Shown here: positions 23,701 through 36,203 of the stretch, one piece after another | Layout: each line of letters starts with the position of its first letter | Position numbering within the stretch: the stretch's first letter is position 1 | Assembly: GCF_027887165.1 (NCBI RefSeq) | Contig: NC_077232.1 | Span: 5,458,928 to 5,522,927, forward strand | Source of the DNA: Monodelphis domestica | Taxonomy: Eukaryota; Chordata; Mammalia; Didelphimorphia; Didelphidae | Direction of reading: 5' to 3' | Length of the DNA stretch: 64,000 bases | Notes under the pieces: generated by a model | Told to the model about the DNA's origin: nothing | The model's database searches: none | The model's input: the letters and a program-made list of their open reading frames with translations, nothing else | Translations under genes and position numbers: made by a program

Positions 23701-26316
23701 CCCTCGTCTCCCCGAGGACCGCTTGGCCCCACTCACCACGCTCAGGTCTTGTTTCTGCTGCTGCAGGTGCTGCAAGCTGGCCAGACGCTCGTCCTCACGC
23801 TCCGGGTACGGGAACACGTTGCAGTGGAAACTGGAGGGACGGCGGCCGGGCCTGAGTGCTAGGAAGGGGGCCGGGGCAGGGGGGCCCTTGTGGGGAGCGA
23901 GGGAGGAGGACTGGGGAGCACTCACCAGTCGGTGATCTTGCGGATCTTCTGCCCAATCTGCTCCCCCCAGTAGGAGATGAGGAAGATCACCCAGGGCACG
24001 CGCTCTCCCTGCAGAAGCCACCATCTGCCTTAAGGGACCGCCAGAGCGTCCCCCCATCCTCTCCTGCCCTCCCCTGGACGTCACCAGCCCTGTACGCCGT
24101 CCTTATGACCCAGAGCCCAAGCCTGAGCCCCCGAACCCCCGAGCCTGAGCCTGAGCCCCTGAGCCCCCGAGCCTGAGCCCCCGAACCTGAGCCCCCGAAC
24201 CTGAGCCCCGGAGCCCCTGAGCTGTCGGTCCAGAAGCTCCTTGGGGGCAGGGAGTGGCTCAGCCCTCCTTTGTAGACCCAGGAGGGAGAAATGCTCATGA
24301 ACATTTACAGGCTGCTCTTTAGGTCCAAGCATTGGGCCAGGGGTCAGGGGTCAGGGGTCAGGGGTCAGTCAGGGCTAGGTAAGCCCAGGGGTGGGCCAGT
24401 GGCTAGAGGAAGCTGCCCATGAGAGCTCGGCTTCCTTAGCCCCGTGCGGGACCCCCGAACCATCCGGCCTCGGGGGAGAGCGAGAGCATGTGGGGGGCCC
24501 CTTACCGTCAGGGGGTCCTCGAGCGGCTCCTCCATGTTCACGAAGCTGGAGATGAGGTAGCCGCGGCAGGCCCGCCACAGCAGACGCTCCAGGGCGCCGG
24601 CTCGCCACGGCTGGATGGCCCCTGCCACAAAGCTGAGGGGGACCCCGTGAGGCCCCCCGAGCCGCCCCCCCCCCCCGGGCCCCGGCTCGGGACACGGAGC
24701 ACCGCCAGGAACACGGCGGCCGGGGACCAGGCGACCGCTCAGCCCCCTCCCGGCTCCCACATCCCGGGGTCCCCGCGAGCCCCCCAAGTACCTGACTCTG
24801 AGATCTGCCTGCGGCCCAGCCGGGGGGTCCAGCAAGGGAGTCTCGTCCGGGGGCCGCTGAGGCGGGGCATCCGGGAGCTACGGAACCCCAAAGAGGCAGA
24901 ATCAGGGCCCCCCCGCCCCGGGAGCCCCTCCACGGGCCGAGCCCGCCCCTCCCCCCAGGGCCCCGGAGGCGGGGGAGCGCTAACATGCTGGCCGAGGGTG
25001 CAGGGCCCCTGGCGGAGGACCGCGATGTGCTGCTGCAGCAGGTGCATCCGCGTGCGCATGGCCTGATGGTTCCCCCGGACTTCCCGAAGCTCCTGGGCCA
25101 CCTGCTGGGTGTCCTCCTGGATGCGGAGCAGCTCCCTCGGCGGCGGCGCCTCGGGGTTCCCCTGGGGCCCCCCGAGGGTCAGGCCGGCCCGTCTCACCTC
25201 CTCCTGCAGGAAGGCTGGCCCAGAGTGGCTCCGGTCAGCCGCCCCGAGCCGAACCCCAGGCCAGAACCCCCTCCCTCTGCCATTGCCGGGGCCAGCCCCC
25301 CCCCCATCCCTGCGGGAGGTCGGCCGGCCGAGCTCCCCCCTCCCCCCCCGAGGATCCCTACAGGAGGTTGGCGGGCCGAGCCCCCCCCATCCCTGCGGGA
25401 GGTCGGCCGGCCGGGCCCCCCCCCATCCCTACCGGGCAAGCCCCCCCCATCCCTGCGGGAGGTCAGCCGGCCGAGCCCCCCCCCCAGGATCCCTACAGGA
25501 GGTTGGCGGGCCGGGCCCCCCCCATCCCTGCGGGAGGTCGGCCGGCTGGGCCCCCCGGAGCCCCCACTCACAGAAGGTCTTCTCCAGGTCCTCGCAGCGC
25601 CGCACCTCCCCGACGTAGCGCCGCTGGAACGAGCTCATCGAGGCATTCAGCTATGGCCGGACAGGAGGGTCAGCGCCGGCTCCCCGCCCCCCCCCCCAGC
25701 GCCCGGTCCTCAGTTTTCTCCTCTCTAAAATGGGTATCCACCCTGCCAGAGGTGGCGCCTGCGCCGTGATTGGCTGCCGTCGCCCACGGAGGCGATGGGC
25801 ACGATGTGGACAGTAGCCAGAGCCGGGCAGGGCGGGGGGGGGGGGGGGGGGGGGCTCGGCCTGGGGGGTTGCTACGAGGAGGGGAAGGAAAATAAAGTGG
25901 AAACTTCAAGCAAAGAAAGAGGAAATTCAATGATGAGAAAAAAGGAAAAGAAACGGAAAGTAAAGCGACTCTCTGGAGCTGGAGGCGAGGGAGAGGGATC
26001 GGCCCAAGGATTCGCAGAGGGGGAAACTGAGGCGGAGGAGGGACGGCGGCCGAGATTCCACCATGGGTCCCCCCCAGGGCTCGGGCAAGGCCCTTCCTCG
26101 GCTCCCTGGGGAACCCCGGCCCCGAGGGCTTTGGGAGGAGCCTCGGGACAGCCCCCCCCCGCCCATCCCCTCCCCCCGGCCCCCGGCGGCCCCACTCACG
26201 TCACGGAACTCCACCAGGCCCCGCTCGCCCAGGTCGCTCACACAGGTGTAGGCGGCAGCGGTGGGCAGGAACAGCTGGGTCAGGGCCACCTCCTCGCTCC
26301 GGAACATGGAGCCCAT
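14795..26316 (-). CDS. TCIRG1: V-type H+-ATPase a3 subunit (TCIRG1), complete CDS
   Basis: Membrane subunit a3 of the V0 sector, which carries protons in osteoclast ruffled border and lysosomes. Coding exons, 5' to 3' on the minus strand: 26316-26200, 25650-25572, 25214-24985, 24877-24792, 24632-24506, 24008-23926, 23830-23737, 22571-22359, 21227-21077, 20230-20091, 19969-19812, 19716-19626, 17385-17267, 17173-16960, 16059-15937, 15833-15729, 15570-15453, 15140-14963 and 14879-14795. These sum to 2511 bp (836 aa plus stop); human is about 830 aa. The start [25 protein letters not shown] and the end YKLSPFTF match the human protein. The N-terminal half is cytosolic with coiled coil (residues about 100-142). 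The C-terminal half carries the membrane helices. The acidic linker (676-710) is divergent, so the acceptor of that exon is the least certain join. Confidence 0.96.
15453..15570 (-). other. TCIRG1: TCIRG1 exon with essential proton-path arginine
   Basis: Encodes [20 protein letters not shown] and then [19 protein letters not shown]. The arginine in YLRLW (residue 740 in this reconstruction) corresponds to the essential arginine of V-ATPase a subunits (R735 in yeast Vph1), which contacts the c-ring glutamate. The segment is nearly identical to human, which supports a working pump subunit. Confidence 0.9.
16463..16645 (-). repeat. Marsupial tRNA-type SINE (WSINE-like)
   Basis: Reverse copy. 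The reverse complement carries GGTTCTGGGTTCAAATTTGA, then CCCAGCTGGGTGACCCTGGA and a 3' part with TACACAGGATTCATTCTGAG. It lies in a TCIRG1 intron. Confidence 0.7.
17685..17850 (-). repeat. Marsupial tRNA-type SINE (MAR1-like)
   Basis: Reverse copy with TCTGGCTCATTTTACAGAGG, CCCAGGGTCATACAGCTACT and GGATTTGAACTCAGGGAGAT in the reverse-complement order of the MAR1-type family. Confidence 0.65.
17884..18045 (+). repeat. Marsupial tRNA-type SINE (WSINE-like)
   Basis: Forward copy beginning GGGCAGCTGGGTGACTCAGT, with GGTCCTGGGTTCAAATTTGG (B-box region) and ending near ACCAATACTTAGTTTTAATA. Confidence 0.75.
18560..19170 (+). repeat. L2 LINE 3' end
   Basis: Old fragment marked by CACCTCCTCCAGGAAGCCTG, CCTGATCACTCTAGC and preceding CT-rich sequence, in the order of the L2 3' region. 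Boundaries are approximate. Confidence 0.45.
19235..19470 (-). repeat. Marsupial tRNA-type SINE (MAR1-like)
   Basis: Reverse copy with TTTGGGGTTTTCTTGGCAGA, GGCCATTTCCTTTGCCAGCT, CTCATTTTACAGACGAGGAA and ACTTGTCCAGGGTCATCCAG, the full reverse-complement order of the family. Confidence 0.75.
20525..20850 (+). repeat. CORE-SINE remnant followed by a WSINE-like SINE
   Basis: The first part has GAGTCCAACTCCATTTCACA, GAGGAGGAAACAGAG and GGCCACACAGCTAGAAA (MIR/CORE type). From about 20695 a forward tRNA-type SINE follows, with AGATCCTGGGTTCAAATTGA and GTGACCCTGGGCAAGCCACT. Both lie in a TCIRG1 intron. Confidence 0.6.
21385..21490 (+). repeat. Marsupial tRNA-type SINE fragment
   Basis: TAGTGCTGGGCCTGGAGTCA, GGAAGACCTGAGTTGAAATC and CCTTAGGCAAGTCATTTAAC mark a forward 5' fragment. 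Confidence 0.65.
21715..21945 (+). repeat. CORE-SINE (THER/MIR3-like)
   Basis: Forward copy with a tRNA-like head (GTAGTATAGTGGATAGAATG), a core near TAATACCCACAGTGCCTACT and a 3' end CGCTATATAAATGTCATTAG. Confidence 0.65.
22572..23736 (-). other. TCIRG1 intron of 1.2 kb
   Basis: Holds an L2-like tail with repeated GGTGCTTAATA-type words at about 22750-22860. The rest, rising in GC toward 23.7 kb, shows no recognised feature. Confidence 0.6.
24113..24230. repeat. CCTGAGCCCCCGA short tandem array
   Basis: Degenerate repeats of CCTGAGCCCCCGA and shortened forms, in a TCIRG1 intron between the exons at 23926-24008 and 24506-24632. Confidence 0.7.
24985..25214 (-). other. TCIRG1: TCIRG1 exon 4 with non-consensus donor
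   Basis: Encodes [20 protein letters not shown] through [11 protein letters not shown], with a predicted coiled coil. The donor that fits the phase reads CAT|GTTAGC, a weak match to the GTRAGT consensus. The next exon ([19 protein letters not shown]) matches the human TPLLQAPGG region. The human protein has several extra residues between these points, so another donor or a small extra exon cannot be ruled out. Confidence 0.65.
25296..25556. repeat. C-rich minisatellite filling a TCIRG1 intron
   Basis: Two alternating unit types of about 36-39 bp: CATCCCTGCGGGAGGT (25305, 25388, 25448, 25523) and GATCCCTACAGGAGGTTGGC (about 25352 and 25487). They are separated by C7-C9 runs and GGCCGG blocks. 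The array makes up most of the 357-bp intron 25215-25571. On the transcribed strand it is guanine-rich. Confidence 0.85.
25832..25854. repeat. Poly-G run in a TCIRG1 intron
   Basis: More than 20 consecutive guanines on the plus strand (cytosines in the TCIRG1 transcript). The exact length is likely to be assembly-sensitive. Confidence 0.7.
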
Positions 26317-26683
26317 GATGCTGGGGGCAGAGGTCGGGGTCAGCGCCCCCCCCCCCGCCCCCCATGTGGCCGCACACTGGAAATCCGGCTCTCCCCAGAC
26401 CCCAGCTAGGCCGCAGGGACCCCGAGGGCTCCCCTCCCCTCCCCGCCTCCTCCCCTTCCGCCTCTGGGGCGGGGAGGAGCCCTTCACCCTCGTGCCCAGC
26501 CCTGACCACTGCTGCCTTGGCACCGACACGCAGCACTGACTGTGAGACGGAGGGCGAAGGCTCAACAAGGACCCTGCCATGAGCCGGGTCCTGTGAGTGC
26601 TGGGTGCGAGGAATCCCCAGACAAAACCCAAGCAATGTCTGACCATACAAATATCACCTCATTTTATATGACACACAATTGAA

Positions 26684-26930
26684 AGAGGGAGGAAGGGAGG
26701 AAGGAAGGAAGTGAGAGAGGAAGGAAGGAAGGAAGGAAGGAAGGAAGGAAGGAAGGAAGGAGGGAGGGAGGAAGGGAGGGAGGAAGGAAGGAAGGAAGGA
26801 GGGAGGGAGGAAGGGAGGGAGGAAGGAAGGAAGGAAGGAGGGAAGAAGGGAAGAAGGAAGGAAGGAAGGGAGGAAGGAAGGAAGGAAGGAGGGAAGAAGG
26901 GAAGAAGGAAGGAAGGAAGGGAGGGAGGAG
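26684..26930. repeat. (GGAA/GGGA)n polypurine tract
   Basis: About 250 bp of nearly pure purine on the plus strand, built from GGAA, GGGA and GAAG units. It lies in TCIRG1 intron 1, 0.37 kb upstream of the coding exon. It opens all frames, so the SFLPSFLP-type reading frames there are artefacts. Confidence 0.9.
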
Positions 26931-26959
26931 AAAGACACAATATTTTCTAAAAGGGAGTG

Positions 26960-27080
26960 GGGAGGAGGTAGCTAGGTGGCTCAGTGGACTAGAGCCAGGA
27001 GGTTCTGGGTTCAAATAGGGCTTATGAAAATTCCTGGCTGTATGACCCTGGGCAAGTCACTTCACCCCCACTGCCTCCAT
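26960..27080 (+). repeat. Marsupial tRNA-type SINE fragment
   Basis: Forward fragment with AGGTAGCTAGGTGGCTCAGT, GGTTCTGGGTTCAAATAGGG and TGACCCTGGGCAAGTCACTT, directly downstream of the purine tract. Confidence 0.65.
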
Positions 27081-27699
27081 AGCACTAAAGCACAGTGCTG
27101 ACCCAAGGCAGAAGGGAGTTTTCAGAGGAAAACAAGGCCTTGAGGAGGACCGCAGTAGCTGAGGGTAGGTCAGGTGAGGCCTCAGCTGGGGACAGCCCAA
27201 AGCTCTCAGGACTTTGGGGTTCGAGGGCCTGGTCCTCTGGCCAGTGGGGAGGCTGGTCCAGGCAGCCTTCTGGCTCTCGAGCGGAGGGAGGGGAGGCATG
27301 TGTGGGGCACACACAGCCTGTATGAAGGCCGGAGGTCGGAGCTGGGGAGGAGAGGCACTGGCAGACGGGCCCTCCTAGAGGAGGTGCCTGGCTGCATTCT
27401 GGGTCCCTGCAGGGCCGGGGATGGGGAAGGGTCTCCTGCCTTTGGCTGTCCCCCTCCCGTGAGAGTCCAGTTAGAGGCTGGGGCCGGAGGGAGGCCAGAC
27501 GATGTTAGGTGATGGAGGGGATGAGCCGGACTTCGTGGCAGAGGAACTGGACACCAGACTGACAGGGGTGCAGCTCTCTGAGCCCTGCCAGTGACCCCCC
27601 TCCGGCTCCAGAATGCTCAGCCCCCCTCCCCTGGTCCACCCATCCCCTCCCCCGTCCCAGTCCTCACTGCAGAATCAGCCTCCCTTCAGCCCCTTCCCA

Positions 27700-28025
27700 T
27701 GGCCTCGGGCAGGCCTTGGCAGCCCCATCTCCAGCCCATCTCCTCAGGCCGGGAGCTCTCTGCAGGCCTTTCTAGTAGCCTCCTCTCGGGTCTCTCTGCC
27801 TCCAGCCTCTGCCCAGCACTCTCTGCTGAATCATCGTCTCCCTCCTCCAAACTCAGAAAACCTGCCCCAGCTCCCTATTGCCTGGAGGAGAAGCGCCTCA
27901 GAGGCGGCCTCTGCCTTAGACAGACAGAGCTGCCTTCTCTGCTTTCTGGGGCCTTCCTCCTCCCCGGACTCCAGGCCTTTGCCCAGGCTGTGCCCCCCGC
28001 CTGCCCAGAAGGAGCTCTGAGTTCT
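27700..28025 (+). repeat. L2 LINE 3' fragment
   Basis: Old fragment with CCTGCCCCAGCTCCCTATTG and ACTCCAGGCCTTTGCCCAGG, words typical of the L2 3' region. Edges uncertain. Confidence 0.4.
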
Positions 28026-28719
28026 CTTCAGTGGAGCTCAGGCGACACCGCGGTGACTGTATCCGCGTGGGGGGTACTTTGTATCTCTGTTGTTTGGCAG
28101 CAGGAGAGGCGGAATCTCATCCCAGCACTCAGGCTCGGACCCTCCCCAGCTCAGCGGCTCCCTTCTCGGCCAGCCACGGCCTCTAGAGGAGGAACACCAC
28201 CGGCCGGCCGGCTGCGGCCAGAGCCGGGGGGTTCTGGGCCCCGAAAGCCTTCCAGGGGGACCAGCGGCGGCTGGGGGCCTCCATACTGGCTGGTGGCAGA
28301 GGCCTGGCTGGGGCTGCCCCAAGGGGGTGCCGCAGGGTGCTGAGTCAGGCCTTCAGGGCCTGGGAAAGGGGAAGGAAGGGAGGATGGGGCTGCCCGATGG
28401 GGAAAGCGCGGCAGGAGGGGGCAGGAGGAGGCCAGGACGGCCCTCTTTCCCCTCCAGGCCCGCCTCCAGCCCTTCTGGGGCTGAACCATTCCAGGCGCTC
28501 TGGCTCTCCCCACTTCTTGGGCTCCATCCTGGGGCCACCTGCTGCGTAGCCGGCCATTCGGTTAAAGCCTTCCCTTCCCTTAGACGCCCCCCCCTCGCCC
28601 CTAGGATGTCCGAGGTCAAATTTGAACCCAGGACCTCCCCTCCCCCCCCTTCCTCCAGGGCTCATCCTCGGCCCAGGAGCGGCCGGGGCTCCCCTGAAGG
28701 CGGCCCCCGAGGCGGAGAT

Positions 28720-29560
28720 CTTCCCGTCAGGCTCGGCCTTATCAGGGCTGCGGGGAGGGGCCTCGCCGCAGGACCCGGTCGGGCTGACAGCCGGCCCGGG
28801 GCGCCCTTTCGGCTCCCGGCGGAGGCTGACCTCCAGCCCGGCGGGTTAGCCCGGGCCGGCCCGAGGCCCAGGAGGGGGCCTCGGCGGGGCGGTGTGGCGC
28901 GGTGAGCGGAGCCCGCCCTGGCCGGGGCGCCGCCCCGAGCTCGCAGTTGGCCAAATCCCTTCCGCTCGGAGCCCGCTTCAACTTCTGCAAACGGGCCAGC
29001 CGGGAAGGCCCCTCCGGCGCTCCGCTTCTAAGTCAGCGCCCGCTCCGGCTCCGGCTCCGGCTCCGGCTCGTTCTCCCCGGCCCGGGCCACAGCGAGCAGG
29101 AGTCCCCCTCCTTCCCTCCCTCCCTCCCTCCCGGGCTCTCGCATCCCTGGCTGCCAGGGGGCCACTGGGGCCCCCGGCTCGCCGCCGCCGCCGCCCCGGG
29201 TTCCCTGAACGGCTCCGGCGCTTTCGGGAGGGGAAACTGAGGCTTCCAGAGGGGCCAGGGACCGGGTCCTCCCGGGTACCCCGAGTCCCGCGCGGCCCTG
29301 CTTACCCCGCGCGCTCGGCTCTGGCTCCGCTCGGACTCCTCTGGCTGCAGCTGCGGCGGGAGGGAGGATCTGACCCAGGACCAGGGGCGGGGCGAAGGGA
29401 GGGAGGGAGGGAGGGACCCGGGCGGCCCCGCCTCCGAGCCCAGCCAGGAGGGAAGTCCAGAAGGGGAAACCGAGGCGCGGGGGACCGGGAGGACGAGATC
29501 CCAGGGCACCCCCAGCGGCATTTAGCAAGCAGCGGCTGTGCCTGCCCTGGGCCCGGCGCC
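28720..29560 (-). promoter_or_regulatory. TCIRG1: TCIRG1 CpG-rich promoter and candidate non-coding exon 1
   Basis: Dense CpG, few interspersed repeats and a short hexamer array (CTCCGG, 29041-29066). On the minus strand a strong donor GCGGG|GTAAGCAGG lies at 29306/29305. It would end a non-coding first exon and splice to the acceptor at 26321, four bases ahead of the ATG. This layout is known for mammalian TCIRG1. The transcription start is not determined. Confidence 0.55.
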
Positions 29561-31190
29561 GCGGGAAGGATCCTCGGCTCTCCCGGATGCTGCAGCTATG
29601 TCCGTGGGGAAGCCCCACGCAAGTATGGCCTGGGCCCCCTAGGACATCTGTCCGGGCAGCGGGGGAGGGTGACTTTAGCGACTTGCACAGGGTTATACAG
29701 GCAGAATTTGAACCCAGGACTTTGGGGCCTCAAAACCAGCTGTCCCTCCCCCTCAGGCAGTGTTGTTGTCTGGGTCTTTGTGACCCATGTGGCTGAGTCC
29801 CGCCTCTTCCTGCTTGGGGGCACCCTGGGGGCAAGCCAGGCTCTGCCAGTCGCTGCCAGCCCCACCACACATGGCATTTGGCCGGATGTTGGCACCCCAG
29901 AAACCCAGCGTGGCCCAGGGACCCCGGCCTGAGCTGGAGCCCTGTTTCCCCCCAGGAGCCAGTCCACCCACACAGACGGGGCAGAAGGAGAGGATGGCAT
30001 GGCAGAGATGTGCCAGGCTCTCATTCCCAAGCCCAGAGAGGGACTTATCCAGGGCCACACAGCTGCCAAAGGACAGAGTGGAAGGCAGGCTCTTGGCTGG
30101 AGTAGGAGACCCGGGCAGGGAGGGCTCTTTGAGGAGCCCTGAGGTGCCAGGCATGGTGCCCGGGCTCTGCCGAGACTTCCCTCGTCCTCACAGCCTCCTC
30201 AGTTTACGAGGCACTGAGGCAAGCAGAGATGAGGAGACCTGCCCAAGATCACACAGCTAGAACAAATCTGTGGTGGGACTTGAACTGGGGGCTGGGCTCC
30301 CTGGGCTGCTCCACCTGGCAGCTTAGAGCCTCATCAGAGTCAGGAGATGGGCAGGGTCCTTCCTGGCCCCAATCCCTCACCCCTCCTGGCCTCCACAGCT
30401 TATTGGGTCCTTCAGAAGGAGCCTGCCTGACACATTCTCTGGGGGTCAGCCGAGATGTCCGAGGATGGTCCTGCCCGTCATGAACCTGGCAGCTTGTAGG
30501 CCCAACCTTTGGCTTGGGGTCCCTGCTGGGCCCACCTGCCTGGTGACTGGCTCGGGCCTGAGGCTCTCTTGGGATGGCGCCACCTCCATCCCATCAGCCC
30601 TAGAGCCTGGCCTCCCACAAGGAGTCTCTGTCCATCCCTGAGCCTTCATGGGTCCTTTGCTCAGTGGCGCCTCACTTGGGCCTCTCGTTCTCTGGAGCTG
30701 AGCCCAGGGCCTGGCACAGGGTTTGCCTGGTGGGTTCCCCCTTCGGCGCCAGCTCCCGTCCTGCCAGCCCACCAGTGATGCCTGCCCCCCTCTCCCTGAG
30801 GCTCCCCTGTGCCTTCCTAGCCGTCCTGCTTGTCTGGCACTTGAGGGGGCCTCATCCAGACCAGCATTCTTTGGCCACGACCCGTCCTGTTGCCAGGAGT
30901 TTCCTGTTTTTTCTCCCTCTCCTACCCTGGAGTGCAGAGCAGTAAACGACTGAGCTGCCCCACGTCACGGGGCTTCCGGACTCCATGGTCTCTGCCAAGG
31001 CTGCCTCTCTTCGCACCCTGGATGGGACTGTATAAGGGTGGCCTATCCGCACCCAGGGAAAGGGGGGAGAGGGGCAGCCAGGCCCAAGATGAGGGGGAAC
31101 CCCCAAGGACCAGCGTCTGGCCTTGGGCCCATCTGGAGGCTGCACCTGTTGAGGCCCGGGGGGAGCCCCTGCTCGGCCAAGTGAGACGCC
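29561..31190. other. TCIRG1-NDUFS8 intergenic region
   Basis: Contains MIR-like remnants at about 29670-29720, 30030-30060 and 30205-30290 (each with a TTGAACCCAGG- or CACACAGCTG-like word). It contains no exon-like sequence. It separates the TCIRG1 promoter from the 3' end of NDUFS8. Confidence 0.65.
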
Positions 31191-31208
31191 CAACACACAA
31201 TTCTAAGA

Positions 31209-31214
31209 TTTATT
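31209..31214 (-). other. NDUFS8: NDUFS8 polyadenylation signal
   Basis: AATAAA on the minus strand, about 60 bp past the NDUFS8 stop codon. Confidence 0.75.
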
Positions 31215-31273
31215 TCAGGGACCCAGATGGGGGAGGGGGGGCTGCTGCCCGGGGCTGGACGGGAGCTCCAGCT

Positions 31274-33763
<2,490 letters not shown>

Positions 33764-34239
33764 CTGGGAGGGGAGAGGAGAGGAGAGGACAGAGATGAGT
33801 GGGGGCGGGGCCCTGCGGCAGACTCTGGGGGCCCTCGAGGCTGGGGTTCATTTCTTCATTCTGTCCCTCACTTATTGGTTTACTCGCTCTTTCCTGCCTG
33901 CCTGCCTGCCTCTCCGGTTCGCCTGCGCTGCGGGGGCCTTTGGGCTAGGCTTTGGGGGGCTCCGGGCAGACCGGGAGGCCCCTGAGCCCGCTGGCATCGG
34001 AGTCTGGGGGGAGGGGCACGTGAGGAGAAGGGGAGCTCCGGCTCGGACTCTTCGCTCTGGGAGGAAGGGGAGGCACCTCCTAAGAGCCTGGCCTCCTCCC
34101 TCAACCCAAGGGCGCCCCACTGGGGGTCCGGTTAGCGGCCAGGTTCCGCTCATGACCTTGGCCAGTTCTGTTCCCTCGAACTCAAGCCTAGTCCCCCGGC
34201 AAGAAGCCAGCGGCAGGGACGGGAGGATTCGGAGGGGGG

Positions 34240-34800
34240 CGGCTCAAGGAGCCCCGTGACCCCTGACCTCAAGCCAGTCCCCGCCCCCCCCCGCGCGTGC
34301 AAAGCGCAAGCGTACTGCCAGGGTGACCCTCATGCTCGCACTTAAAGGACGCCCGGAGCGGCTTCCTGCGGGACCGGCCTTGGAGTGCAAAGACACCCGG
34401 CCTGGCCCAACTCTGGCCCGGTCCTGCCCCGCGCCGCTGCCTCCGCTCCCTCCCCGGCCAGCCCAGCTGCTTACACACCTTGAAGAAGGCGCCGCTGCCA
34501 CCGCCACAGCAACTGAGCCTCGGAACCGGGCCTGTCAGCTGGGGGCGGGGGCCGTTGTCGCCGCCTTGAAGCTCTCATTGGAAGGCTGACCTGCCACTCA
34601 GATGCGCTGGGCCGGAATTGGGGAGCCTGGTTGGCTGAGAGTCAAGAGGCGGGACCACAATGTTAAGTCTGCAAATGATTGGCCAAATTCGGAACCTCTC
34701 AGGAAGCCAAGCAGGACGGCGCCATGTTTGTCCCGAGAAACCAATGAGCAGAAACACTGTTGTCACTTAAGAGGCGGGCGACGCCGGGGTCACGCTCTTA
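34240..34800 (-). promoter_or_regulatory. NDUFS8: NDUFS8 CpG promoter with CCAAT boxes
   Basis: CpG-rich block upstream of NDUFS8. A donor-like CAAG|GTGTGTAAGC on the minus strand at 34479/34478 could end a non-coding exon 1 that splices to the acceptor CCCTCCCAG just before the ATG at 33763. Three CCAAT/ATTGG boxes lie at about 34578, 34678 and 34740, typical of NF-Y-driven housekeeping promoters. The transcription start is inferred, not seen. Confidence 0.55.
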
Positions 34801-36073
34801 GCGCCTCGTGGGCGGGACAAAGGTGCCCATGGGAGGGGCATGAAAGCACCTTATCAGCTTCCGGGTATATGAAATGGGCGAATGTTACCTTGCGAGGGCG
34901 CCCAACTCCCTCTAGTTTCATTTTCCTTAACTGAATAGTAAGGGGAGGGCGGGGTCTCCGAGTGACTTCGTGTTTGGGGGTGGGGTCTCTGGGTGATCCC
35001 CGTAGGGGTTAGGGTCTCCGTGCCCTTCTGAGGCTCAGGACTGTCTAGCTCCCCCGCCCCACCCCGCTGCCTCAGCGGGAGACCCCTTCAAGCCGGCTCT
35101 GCCTTTTGGGTCACCTGATGGCCTCTTCGGTTTGGGGGTGACTGGCCTCTGGGATGTCCTTTGGGCCTGCCCCACCAGGACTTGGGGAGCTGCAGGGCGT
35201 CTGGGGTGACATCTGGAGCTCTCTACTGCTTGAATTGAGCCTTGCACGGTGGTTGTTAAATGCGTTTGAAGCACCTTTGGGTACCAGGCTCTGTGCCAGG
35301 CCAAGGCGTAGACAGATTAGAAGCGACCCTCCCCTCAGGGAGCCAAACCCCAAGGCATTGGACCTGGGGAGCAAGATTCAGGAAGTAGCACCCCCTGAGC
35401 CCAGCCAGGAAGAAGCAGGGCACAGCATGTGCAAAGACTAGGAGGTGGGAGATGGGCTGGTGCACCAGGACTAGGAGGAAATTAGCTGAGAGCCTGATGG
35501 GAGTCTGTGCTCCATTCTAGAGGCAGTGGGGTGCCCCAGGAGGGGCACTGTGTCTAGGATGGACTGGATGGGCGAGATGCCAGGTTCAGAGAGGCGGCAG
35601 CAGTACAAGGGCTGGGCCGGCCCACGTCAGGCAGAAGGCCTGGGAAGGGAGGTTGGGATGATAAGGGGCTGACTTGGCAGTTTGGGGACATAACCCCTGG
35701 GGCACCGTACCCCTGGAGCAGAATGGACAGGGCTTCAGGGCCCTGCCATCTCCCAGACTCTGCTTGGGGAATCCCTGCACCCCCGTCCTCCCTAAGACAG
35801 CATGTTCCAGTGACTCAGAGCCCAAATCTCCCCCTGCCACTCTGGCCTTGAGCAGAGAAGGCAGGATTGGCTGCAGGAAGAAATGGGGGTCCCCCAGCCT
35901 AAGCGGCTTCAGTTAAGGAAGAGAAACAAAACCAGGCATCTCGGCGTTGAAAGCCAGACCACCCCCGACCCTCTTCGGTCTGATCGTCCCCAGCTCCTCC
36001 GGCCATTCCCCTAAAGTGTGGGGCGACCCTCAGCTCCAAGGGAAGACAGCCGAGTCTGGGTTCCCCATGAAGC
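34801..36073. other. NDUFS8-ALDH3B1 intergenic region
   Basis: 1.3 kb between the NDUFS8 promoter and the 3' end of ALDH3B1. I see no gene and no clear repeat family in it. Confidence 0.6.
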
Positions 36074-36074
36074 C

Positions 36075-36080
36075 TTTACT
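36075..36080 (-). other. ALDH3B1: Candidate ALDH3B1 polyadenylation signal (AGTAAA variant)
   Basis: No AATAAA or ATTAAA lies close to the stop codon. The minus strand carries the known variant AGTAAA about 125 bp past the stop. A more distal signal is possible. Confidence 0.35.
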
Positions 36081-36203
36081 TAGGACTGGGCAGCATCCAT
36101 CCGGGACAGAAAGGCAGCTGGCAGCCCCACCACAAGTTCCTCTCAGCCCGGTCGCTGAGCCCCAAGCCAGGGCTGCTTCCCTGGCAGAGTCCGCGGGCCC
36201 AGC

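Larger units (their letters stand above)
26321..29305 (-). other. TCIRG1 intron 1 (3 kb) with purine tract, SINE and L2
   Basis: The acceptor CTGCCCCCAG lies four bases before the start codon. The intron contains a (GGAA)n-rich tract (26684-26930), a forward SINE (26960-27080), an L2 3' end (about 27700-28020) and CpG-rich DNA toward the promoter. No coding exon seen. Confidence 0.7.

Noticed and set aside
26654-27014. SFLPSFLP-type frames on the minus strand
   Set aside because: Translation of the polypurine tract; no protein evidence.
28892-29932. 346-codon plus-strand frame at the TCIRG1 CpG island
   Set aside because: Low-complexity Pro/Arg/Gly composition expected from CpG-rich DNA, with no homology. 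It overlaps the promoter.
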